The notes under the pieces are model-generated. The model ran no database searches, was not told the origin of the DNA, and saw only the letters and a list, made by a program, of their open reading frames with translations. A stretch of 64,000 nucleotides of DNA from Bedellia somnulentella (lineage: Eukaryota > Arthropoda > Insecta > Lepidoptera > Bedelliidae), in contig OY755197.1 in the NCBI GenBank assembly GCA_963576735.1, positions 2,306,501 through 2,370,500 on the forward strand, read 5' to 3'. The position numbers were made by a program, and so were the translations under genes. Positions 30,201-42,200 of the stretch are shown here, in pieces; within the stretch, counting starts at the first letter, position 1, and every line of letters starts with the position of its first letter.

Positions 30201-33200
30201 TACTAATCTTACGGCCATAAATCCCAAAAATAATAATTTTTACGATCTTGATTGAGTTTTTTGTATAAGATATTTTTGAGTGTGTTAGAAACACTGTGAT
30301 CCGGGAACGAGTAGGTTTGAAAGATGACGTAGTATGCAAGATATAAAAAGAAATGTTGAGGTGGTTTGGGCACATAGAGAGGATGAATGAAAATAAAGTA
30401 GCGAAAGAGATAGATATATGACACCCGTTGGTAGAAAGGGGTAGTGACATTGTAAGAATAGTATATATAGAGCCAATGTAGATGGGATTGTGAGTAAAGG
30501 ACGGCCTCGTAAAACGTTACTAGACCAGATAGATAACGTTCTTAAAAAGGCGGGGGTCCGAAGTGAGAAGAAAAAAAGAGCATGTATGAAAAGAATAATG
30601 AATGTAAGGGAAGCAAGAGAGGTTTGTCAAGATCGTAATAAGTGGCGATCTATAGTCTCTGCCTAACCCAATGGGAATAATGGGCGTGAGTATAAGTAAG
30701 TAAGTATATTTTTAGCATTATTTATTTGTAGTTTAAAATATGTTTTTGATAATGTTACCTTGTACAACGGGCTCCTTGTCCAAAAGAGTTTTGATCTCGT
30801 TGGCTGACTTGCCGCAGGGACAGGCGATCACGGCCAGGTAGGCTTTGATGCGGATTTCAGAATCCAACTGACGGTTTTTCAAGATGTCCAGAGCAGATTT
30901 CTTGAGCTGTAAAAGAAAAGCAAAATTTATTAATATATGCGAGTAACATGCAGAGGGCCTTCACCAATATGTCTCTTTTGAAGTCATATGTTTTTTTAAT
31001 TTATCATGGGTGTTAACGGGGTTAGAAAACAAATTATTAAGTGGCTGTGTATTCGTACACAAACGGCGACCCTTTCCCCTATCACGTCAGAACACGTTCT
31101 GAGCACCAGGCCCCTATTTCACCAACATGACAATTGTCAGTGACATTTGTCGGCTGAGATATGTCAGTAAGTAGAGACAACTGATAAGTTTGAAAAATAT
31201 TTCGTGTAGAAATAGTTCTTAACATGACAGGCATAATGTTACAATTGTCGATAACTTAATCTTATGACAATTATGTTGTGAAACAAGGACAATTTTTCCA
31301 ACTCAACATATTTGTAGATTTGTCGGAAATTATTGACATGAGATCGAGGGTGTGTCAGTCTAGCGTGAGGGCTAGCGTGACAATTGTCGTATTTTTAAGT
31401 TATAAAATGGCGCTTCGTGAAAGCAATAGAAGTGGCACTGATTGTGATTTATATCTGGGATAATGTATAGAGAACAAATAAATTTCTCCTTCGACATATC
31501 TAAATTTGCGTTAAAGGAAAAATTTCGGATAAACAAAATAGTTATTCTTGACAATTGTCTGACTTGTCAGAGTGGTGAAATAGGGGCCAGGTGACAATAT
31601 CACGTGATGTTCAGAAGTATTAGTACCTCTGCCTAGCGTTACTAGACGTCCCGTAATTTAGGCCTTATTTGAAATGTCCCGGCGGGACGGCCTCGATCCC
31701 GTATTTTACCCATGCATAGATTTTTACGAATCATTCGATCTACGCTTGACAATTAAGCACGCAACGTTACAGTTTTGCATACGCACACACTATCGTCATC
31801 TATGTAAACACTATTTTTCTCTTTTTGTTTCACGCATAACATAAAACTTACTCGCTCCTCTGAAAAGTACAAAATAAAATAAAAAATGACACCATATAAT
31901 GTTGTTTTTTCATTTATCCCGGTAAAAAAATGAAATCCCGTATTTTTTAGCCTTTTTAAGCATTCGTCCCGTATGGATTAAAGTAAAATCTGGCAAGCCT
32001 ACCTCTGCCACCCTTAAGGGATATACGATATGAACGTGAGTCTGAAAGTTTGTAAAGCTAATTAGCGATATAAATAAGTTTGAAAGTTTATAAAGCTTAC
32101 CTTAGCAGAGCAAGGGTCAGCGTGGAAAGTTTCCAAGGCAGCAACTTTAACACGAGCTTTCACGCCGGTGTCGGTGGCGCAGTGAATCACCTTCTCGATG
32201 ATGCTGTCTTCCAGGTGACGGATGTTCTTGATACCTTTCAGTACGGCAATGGTCTGGGGAAGATTGAGGGTTGTGAGGTTGAGCAGGATTGGGTAGGCTG
32301 GCTAAAGTTTTCATTAATATTTCTTGGTGTATTGATGAATTTCTTGATGTAAAATGTGTTTTTGTAATTTCATTTGGTATATATTTTTAGATATTACTAC
32401 TTGATAGTGGTTAACTGATTAAAATATGACGACTATTTTCTAGTCATGGAAGAACCAGTTAATAATAAAAGCCTGAAATAATCGCAATTCTTTAAAATCA
32501 ATATAACAAAATACCTAGTAAACCAGTAATGTGTAACTAATCGTATGATGCATTAAGTACAGTACGTATTTTCAAAAATAAGTCACGTTTTCCATCTAAT
32601 GAAAATCGCTCCAAGAATAATTAGTATTTAAAAAAACCTACCACATCCTCATCCAGCTTGCTCTTAGCCTTGCAGTTAAGTTTTGAAGCCAGTTTGTTGG
32701 TCAGAGCCACTACGCCTTGGTCCTTGCCGTGGTGGCAGTCGTGGCCATGGCAGTAAGCGCCGGCTAGGGCGCCTACTCCGAGGTATACTCCGTTGGGAAG
32801 GTTTGGTAAGTCCAGAAGACCCTGAGAATAATAAAAATATTGGTATTTATTAATAAACATGTTGTTTTTAGATTCGTCACCTAATTCTACTTTAAGCTAT
32901 AATGTTAACAATTGTGTTTTGAAACACGATACAAACAAACTGTTAATACATATAATAACATGATACATACAATGCTGCACTTACTGTGAAGCAATAAATA
33001 AATACATACATACATATACTCACGGCTATAGATCCCTGGAAGGGGTAGCCAGAGCTAAGGAATTAAAAATTCTTTAGCTACTTTTGGAAATTTTAGTGGG
33101 GAAAGATGGTAATATAAAGGTTGTTGGTGATGGGTCTCCAACCGCATCGCCCAAAAATCGTAAAAGCCCCAATACCGTTAGTAGCCTCTTACGTACGTCC

Positions 33201-36200
33201 ACCGGAAGAAATGGGGTAGTGCTATTCTAAACTGACACTACACGGTAATAAATAAATGTTTTTCTTTTCTTCTTTCAAAATGAATCAATGAGTAAAAACA
33301 AACTTTCCAGCTTTATAATATAAGTATGGATCGCAAATAGGAAAAATCATTAATAAATATTTCTTAATTAAAACTGTTACACCAATTCCATAACCTAATA
33401 TTAATGATCACAGAACTTACCGCAGCAGATTTAATAGCATCAGAGTTGACGTTCTTAGCGTTGGCCAGTGACAGTAGAGCGTATTTCTGTTCCATATCAT
33501 TAAGCTGGTTTTCCTTGATGAGGTGGATAGACGCATCGATACTGTAGCCGGTTCCGGCACGGAGCAAACCGTCGAGGTATACTCGTCTGTAAAGTTTAGA
33601 AAAACTCATTATTTTTATGCAATATATTTATTAGAAAAAAAACTTATGGATATTAACGAAATGACTGTAATAGTTTAAAAAAAAGTTGATGCGAACTAAA
33701 ATATCTTAACTATAAATATCAATGGTTAATCATTTGTCTAAAATTAAAGATTCATTAGGCACCTTTGATAAAAAAAACAAAGTTATTTTATAAATTGCTG
33801 TGTAGTGTCGGCTTAGAATAACACTACCCCATTTCTACCCGTGGGTGATCGTAAGAGGCGACTAACGGTATTGGGGCTTTTAAGGGATTTTTGGGCGATG
33901 CGGCTGGAGACCCATCACTAACAACCTTTACTTTACCATCCTTTTCCCACTCAATTTTCCAAATGTGGCTGAGAAATTTCTAATTCCTTAGCTTTGACTA
34001 CCCCTTCTAGGGATTTATAGCCGTGAGTATATGTATGTATGTATATTTTATAAAATTCTATCAATACTTACTTTTCCAAGTTGTTACCCTTGACTTGAGC
34101 GAAAGCCTTCAATAGATCTTCCTTGTTGGCACTGCGCATGATCTAAAAGCATTCAATAAATATATAAGTAAATTGTCATAATCGTGATTTTTTTACGATA
34201 TTTCTTCCATAAGAGATATTAAAAAAAAAAAAAAAAAATAGATTTATTGGATCCAAATATTACACATAATATAAAATAAAATTACAATGCACTGCCTCCC
34301 AAAAGGGTTGCCCGTAGTGCGGGAGGCAGACTTCCCAGGAGGTCTTTACATTGGGGTCCAGGACTTATTTACTAATATTTGAATGAAAACAAAACAGTCA
34401 ATTAAAAAATTGAAAATATGAAGACAGTGAAAAAGAAAGTAATCAAATAACAAATTAACACAAATGCAGAACAAAAAATAAAAAATACAACTTAAAGGAT
34501 ACTTAAGGGCATTCGTTATACAGGTAAAGGTAAATTAAAAAAAAAAATTTTTTTTTTTAAAATAATAAAAAAATACAAATTATAATGATTTTGAATCATT
34601 ATCTTAGAATGTAAATTTATACCAGTTTATTTAATAGTATGTGTGTGCGGTTGAGTGCGCATGTGCGTGTGTGTGTATGTGTGTGTGTGTGTGTGTGTTT
34701 GTGTTGTAAATATATTAGACCTATTCTATTTTGTAACCTTTAACAAGTTCTCCGTTTCCTCATAGTTTAGCTTTAGTGCCCAATCAGTTATGTGTTTTTT
34801 AAATAATTTACTATTAAGGGTAAGCGTATCTAATTTGGCAGTATGATTCACATGTCTGTATATATAAGACGCTATAAAATCATATTGTCTTTGGGCGAAG
34901 GTTGATTTGCATTTTGGTGTGGGAATTTTATTAAACCTTTTGCTCTGTTCTGGTAGGAGGGACAATAGACCAACATGTTGCCTACATAGACATGCCACTA
35001 TGTACAATCTACGAACTGAAAGAACCTTTGCCTCTTGGTATAAGTTAGTGGTTGGGTATCTATACGGGCGGTTCATCATAACTTTAAGGACGGATCTCTG
35101 AGCACGCTCTATTTTGATGAATTGCGTTTTTGCAGCACCACCCCAGGCGCATATGCAGTATGAGACAATACTTTCACTCAATGCTTTGTAGATTTGTAAA
35201 AGTAATGTCGGATTACCAACTATTCGTATATTTTTAAAAACGTGTATTAATTTTCTAGTTCGCGAAATAACATATTGTACGTGACGATGCCAATTTAAAT
35301 TCTGATCGATAATTACACCAAGATATTTAATGAAGTTTACTCTTTCAAGATCGAAGCAGTTACATGAATATTCTACACTCAAATTATTTCTGTTACATGG
35401 AAAAGTGTGTAGTTTCAGGATATTAGGTTTATTACATTTTTTTTTTTATTATTAATGCTAAAACATATGAATTTTGTTTTTTGAGGATTTAATGTTAGCA
35501 GATTATCTTCTAGCCAAGATGTTACTTGTTTAAGACCCCCTTCTGCTGCTTCTTTTGCTTTTTCCCATGATGATTCATGAAAAACTAAGACTGTGTCGTC
35601 TGCAAACATGAGTATTTCAGCACTCTCTTGCTTGAGATCACACAGCTGATTAATATATAGGAGGAACAATATAGGACCAAGGGTACTACCTTGTGGGACA
35701 CCGTAATCACAAAAGTTACCTTCACTGTAATATTCATCAACCCGCACCATTTGCTCTCTATCTAGAAGATAATCTTCAAACCATGCCAACGGTACTCCTC
35801 TGATACCAATACTCTCCAGCCGCTTTAAAAGAATTGGGATAGACACTGTGTCAAATGCCTTTTGGAGATCTAAGAATACAGCTAAGCACTTTTCTCCGTT
35901 ATCGAGATACTTAGTGACAAGTGAAGACAGTTTTAAAACGGCATCATTTGTCGATCTACCATTACGGAAGCCAAATTGTCTGATAGATAAAAGGTCTCTA
36001 GTTTCAATGAAGCGCATTAATCTCCTGTTGACCACCTTTTCAATTATTTTTGAGAGTGTACTAAGTAACGAGATAGGTCTATAATTGCTAGGTTGGTCTT
36101 TTTCTCCCGTTTTGTACACTGGACATATTATAGCCTTCTTAAAACATTTAGGGAATATACCAGTAGTGAAGCTAAGGTTACATAAGTAAGTTAGTGGTGA

Positions 36201-39200
36201 AATGAGGAAGGAACTAAATTTTTTTAAAAACTTCGAGGAGATATTATCCCATCCGGTGGTATTGGTGGTTTTTAATTTCATTATTAAAGATTTTATTTCT
36301 GTGTGGTCTGTTAGGAACATCGGAATCGATTCATTTGGACCATTACAAAGACTAATTTTTCTGGTTAATTTACTATCACTGACACCTAGTTTCCTGAGAG
36401 TTTGGTTTGCGAGGTTTCTACCAACGGATGTAAAGTAATTATTAACTATATTAACTAAAACTTTAAACTGTATTTCAATACATTCAATAATTTATAATTT
36501 AATAAGTAAAAATAACTTACCCGAACGAGTTGAGCGAAGTTTCCAGCGGACTTAGTGCTGGCTTCATGAGCCAGAGTCTTAGCGGTTTCTTTCACCACCT
36601 TCACGACGCTCTCGAGGTTGCTGTGGTCGGCAGCGGCACCGTGGGGGTTCTCGAAGATGATTGTTTTCGGGACGGTAAATTGTCCTGTCGAAACATTATT
36701 TTTTTTATTTACTAATTATTAAACATTTTATCACGTCTGCAGCTAAAACATATAATAGCTCCAAAGATTTAACCATTAGGTTCCCGCAACCTTTGTTAAG
36801 TCATGGAAGTATTTTTTTGAGATAGTTTGGGCACATAGAGAGGATGGATGACAGTAAATTGGTGAAAGAGATATATAGAGCCAACGTGGAAGGTAATGTT
36901 AGTAGAGGACCACCTCGGAGGACACATTTGGATCAAATAGAAAATGTGCTCAAAAAGGCAGCTGTCCGCAGTATGAAGAATAAAAGAGCATGTATGAAAA
37001 GATTGATGGATGTAAACGAAGCCAGAGAGGTTTGCCAGGATCGTACAAAGTGGCGATCGATAGTCTCTGCCTACCGCAATGGGAACTAACAGTTTGAGAA
37101 TATGTATGTATGTATTTTTTGGACTATTTTATAGATATATGACTAAAGGCTACGGGTTGTGCCCGCAATGTGCCTTGCCCATTGTCACTAAAGTTTTGAA
37201 TTTTTATTATTGGATAGTATCGATTTATCTGCGAACTTCAAAATATGACTATTTGCCAAGTACTTCTTAGTCTTTCAGTTTACTGGCAACCCTCACCACA
37301 AACAAAGCTTAAAATCATTCAAAACAGAAAGTCTGTAATTTTTTTGGCTTAGACCTCCATAGCAATAGATTTATTGGCACTTCATACATACATATACTCA
37401 CGCCATTCGTTCCCATTGGGGTAGGCAGAGACTACTGATCGCCACTTCGTACGATCCTGACAAACCTCTCTAGCTTCGTTTACATCCATCAATCTTTTCA
37501 TGCATGCTTTTTTATTCTTCATACTTTGGTTTCATGGCACTTCCTTTTGGTTTTTTCTTGAAAGGATTGGTTGCTGATGGCCCTGTGACCTGTGCGGCTT
37601 CACCATGACATTATGTCTGCCGGGCAGCTGAGGGCCGCCCTGGTGTGGCAAAGTAGTGTAAGCTAAATCGGATAGATAGGGAATGTTAACCTTCCATACA
37701 ACTTCGAATCTAGTAGACTAACTAATAAAACTAATTACATTTCTGGATTTTTTGAATGTTAGTAGAGGACGACCTCGGAGGACACATTTGGATCAAATAG
37801 AAAATGTGCTCAAAAAGGCAGGTGTCCGCAGTATGAAGAACAAAAGAGCATGTATGAAAAGATTGATGGATGTAAACGAAGCCAGAGAGGTGTGCCAGGA
37901 TCGTACAAAGTGGCGATCGATAGTCTCTGCCTACCCCAATGGGAACTAATAGTCCAAGATCCCAGAGCGATAAGACATAACTTATTTTCTAAAAGATGAA
38001 ACTTTAAGTTCTCAGTAGTGTCTCATGTACTCTGTATACCTGCGTGTTTGTGAAGTTTGCACAGTGACACCTGGGCAGGTACCAGGTGCGAAAGGTGACT
38101 AAAAATAAGAGTAACTTTACTTAAATTTAGATGGCTGATTTTTAGATATATTTTAAAGAATATCATTCTCAAATAGTATCGCAAGTATCAGACACTTCTC
38201 TTGGGCCAAAACTTTTGTCAGACGCTTTAAAGCTCCACCAAAAATAAATGAACTTTACTTATTTTCTAATGTCTGATTTTTTTATATGTTATCAAGATAA
38301 CTATTACAAAATTATATTTAGTCAGTCAGACAAATTGGAATGACCAAAAATCCACTAAACACAAAAATCATTCGGCCGTGAGTACGGACACGAGNNNNNN
38401 NNNNNNNNNNNNNNNNNNNNNNNNNNNNNNNNNNNNNNNNNNNNNNNNNNNNNNNNNNNNNNNNNNNNNNNNNNNNNNNNNNNNNNNNNNNNNNNNNNNN
38501 NNNNNNNNNNNNNNNNNNNNNNNNNNNNNNNNNNNNNNNNNNNNNNNNNNNNNNNNNNNNNNNNNNNNNNNNNNNNNNNNNNNNNNNNNNNNNNAAATAT
38601 ATCTACCCTGTATTTGCCCGTGGTGAGGGGGTTTTACGGTGAGGAAAAGAAAGGAAAGAATTGGCTCACGACACTCTCCTCGGTCAGATGCTAGCAGGCG
38701 GGATGGCTGCTGTGTCCAACCCTTGTCCTGGCTTCTTCACCGGCGGCGTGGCGTGGCTTTAGCTCCTCCTCTTCCCCCGTGCGCATTCGGCTGTTAACCG
38801 AAAGGTTGGTGGTTCGTGCCCACCCGGGGGCGCCAATATGAAAGGGAGCAGCCCTTGTGCGTCTGCTCCACGTCCACGAAGTTGGTCTACGTTGTAGGAG
38901 TCTCTCGTTGACGACGGTTGGTGGTGGATGAATAAAAATAAAACCCAGATATGCTGCGAGAAGGGTTTACTGCTGCTACAGTTATAGGTTATACTAAATG
39001 GTTATTACAATTACATTAATAAATATCTTCTCGTCTTCTCCGTGTCTTATAGTTCAGTTTGAGATGAAATAAGGGGCGAGTTGAGCCGGTATCGCTGTTT
39101 ATATAGAAAAATGTCTTGACAGCTGATACGTTGTTGTTTCATGATTGGATTGAAGTGACGCGCCTCTGGCTTCTCCCATGTTTTCAGCCAGTGTCAGCGT

Positions 39201-42200
39201 GCTTCTGTTGAAACGCTTCAACAACAAGTTCTCAATAAAAAATCAGCTCAAAACAAAATTGCTAACTAAAAACAATCATACTTCTTCTCCTTATCGTAAC
39301 TAATCTCATCTCACTAATCTGTAATAAAAAACAAAATCTCTGTTAACAATTGCTGATTGCAATCAGCTTAAAACAAACATAAAAGATGTTATTAAAGGAA
39401 AGAAAAATGTCGACACTGGCGGGATTCGAACCCGCGACCTTCGGGTATACGCCCCCGTCGCTCTGCCAACTGAGCTACAGTGTCAGTTGGCATCCAGCGC
39501 GAAATTTCTCTATCCTTTGTTTCTTTTTTACACGTTAAAGTAGTGTTTGCGTTTCCTACCTCCAGTGTCGAAATTTTTCTTTCCTTTAATAACATCTTTT
39601 ATTTATGAGTAATAATCCCCACATGAGGAATTCATGTCAAAAAACATTAAATTAAAACAAACATCTTAACTAAAAACAATCATACTTCTTCTTATTATAA
39701 CTAATCTCACTAATCTTTAATAAAAAACAAAATCTCTGTTAACAAAAAGCTTAAAACAAACATCTTAACTAAAAACATAAACATAACATAACATAAACGT
39801 TCACGCCGAATATCCCCGAAGGGGTTGGCAGAGGTACTAATACTTCTGAACATCACGTGACTTTGTCACCTGGTGTTCAGAGTACCCACGTTTTGCATGG
39901 ACAGTGTACTCACGTGATAGGGGGCAGGCCTATCGCCGTTGTGTACGAATACACTGTCACATGACTAAGTACAACTCAGCCATGTGGGTTTCCTCTACTA
40001 CTTACTAAAAACAATCATAATTTTTCTCATCATAACTAAAGATCACTTACTAATCTCACTATGTGGGTGGTATGGTATCACAATTTTTGGCAGTTTTAAT
40101 GTAATAAATAAAGGAAGACAAATTTCGACACTGGCATAAAGAATAATATTCTATATTTATTAGTAATAATCCCCTCATGAGGTTTTCATGAACAAAAAGA
40201 TTTAAAGTTTTAATGTAATTAAATAAGAGATATCTATCTACTATTAATACGAAAAATATAACTGTCTTTAAGCCTGCTTATTAATTCTTATGAAATATGC
40301 CTTAAGATAAACCAAAGCATTAATAGATTTATCAGACAGCCGGCTCCTAATCTTACTGACCACATTTCCCGATATGGAAAATACCCTTTCATTTTCTGTT
40401 GAAGTCGGCTTGACTGAAATTAATGCTTTGTATAGTGTTTCCAGATTAGGGGTCCTCTTGCCTGTTTTTTCAAATAGCAAAAACTCTTTTTTTATAATTG
40501 ATTTGGAAAGCACCACAGCATTAGTTGATTCACCATTTCTCGAAACACCTTTTATTGCTCTCTCTAATTGAGCTGCAAAGCTGCCTTGTTCAGTTTCTGA
40601 TTCGCTTACGCCTGCTTCGACAACTTCTGAATTATTTCCTGTCGAAGGTTCTGTAGTAGTGGGAAGCTGTCAAAGGATGCCGTCGTCGCCTCGCATTTAC
40701 AAAGAAAGCTAAGCGTAAAAATGTTTATTTAAACTTCTCGATGTCTCGACTTTTCTCGAGCTGAATTTCCCGGGTACGAGACCGACCGATTTCCCGGGAA
40801 TTCCCGGGACGAGAATTCCCGGGAACATACCCTACCCCCGACTAAAGTATTAGGCTTGTCACAGAACTCCTTCTAAACGGTTGATCCGATCACAGCCAAA
40901 TTTTGCACGATGGTTCAAGATATCCAGGACAAGGTTTTAACGAAGAGAAAATTTAGACAGATGTTAACATTGAGGAATACTCACCCTTGAAAGTTTCCCA
41001 TGTTAGTCTATGGAAAACGAGTGTAATAACTCGCACGCGCTTAAAGAATTTTTTAAAGTTCCAATGCAGCGAAGCAATAAAACAATTCAAAACAACACGT
41101 GTTTGATTTTGTTCGGTTTCGCTCCAAATTTCGGCATGCGACGCATTCATGCGCACCTAATAACATGCACTTAACCACTCTATATAGTCCAAGATCCCAG
41201 AGCGATAAGACATAACTTATTTTCTAAAAGATGAAACTTTAAGTTCTCAGTAGTGTCTCATGTACTCTGTATACCTGCGTGTTTGTGAAGTTTGCACAGT
41301 GACACCTGGGCAGGTACCAGGTGCGAAAGGTGACTAAAAATAAGAGTAACTTTACTTAAATTTAGATGGCTGATTTTTAGATATATTTTAAAGAATATCA
41401 TTCTCAAATAGTATCGCAAGTATCAGACACTTCTCTTGGGCCAAAACTTTTGTCAGACGCTTTAAAGCTCCACCAAAAATAAATGAACTTTACTTATTTT
41501 CTAATGTCTGATTTTTTTATATGTTATCAAGATAACTATTACAAAATTATATTTAGTCAGTCAGACAAATTGGAATGACCAAAAATCCACTAAACACAAA
41601 AATCATTCGGCCGTGAGTACGGACACGAGAGCATTATGCATGCGTTTCAGAGCGAGTGAGACGTCCATAGTAACCCGGTTCTCCTCCTTTAACTCACATT
41701 CTGTGTATGTGCGCGCAATGTATAATATAGATCTGATAATTTCAAGTCGGTAGATTTATGAATTCCCAAGTTAAGCTAATGCAAAGTTTCGCATTTTCGA
41801 CACTGACTGACTCACTGATCATCAAAATAGAACTAGTACTTCCCATAGACCTACAGAGCTGAAATTTGGTACAGAGGTAGATTTTAACGCCCACATAAAG
41901 AAAAAACTATCAGAACAAGGTTTATGGAAGATCTGAAAGAAAACATAAGAGTACTTATTCAGGACTTAACGCCTGAACAAATATTACGCAAAAATACCAT
42001 CGCGAGAACAATTGCCGTCACCCGTACGTCAGGCGCTTAACATACATACATACATATACTCACTGCTATAAATCCCTTAATGGGGTAGCCAGAGCTTGGG
42101 AATGAGAAATTTCTCAGCCACTTTCGGAAGTTGATTGGGGAAAAGATGGTAATAATAAATATTATTGGTGACGGGTCTCCAACCACATCGCCCCAAAAAT

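Larger units (their letters stand above)
30955..32036 (+). repeat. Family C SINE interrupted by two MITEs
   Basis: SINE blocks at about 30955-31110, 31587-31633 and 32002-32036. A MITE at 31111-31586 and a hAT-type MITE at 31634-32001 separate them. Removing both restores the usual SINE order. Confidence 0.85.
34211..36480 (-). mobile_element. 5'-truncated non-LTR retrotransposon (jockey/CR1-like) in intron 7
   Basis: Covers a reverse transcriptase pseudogene and a 3' region. In gene sense the 3' region has a CA/TG microsatellite, a GC-rich hairpin-like stretch (TGCCTCCCGCACTACGGGCA), AATAAA, and a T-run at 34211-34230. The 5' end stops close to the donor of exon 7 (36521), so it is heavily truncated, as usual for LINEs. 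Confidence 0.85.

Noticed and set aside
33799..34046. Family A as Helitron or MITE
   Set aside because: No TC/CTRR ends, no terminal inverted repeats, and target duplications vary from 11 to 32 bp.
33799..34046. Family A as 5S rRNA-derived SINE
   Set aside because: GGTTGGAGACC slightly recalls the 5S box C region, but the rest of the 5S sequence is not recognisable.
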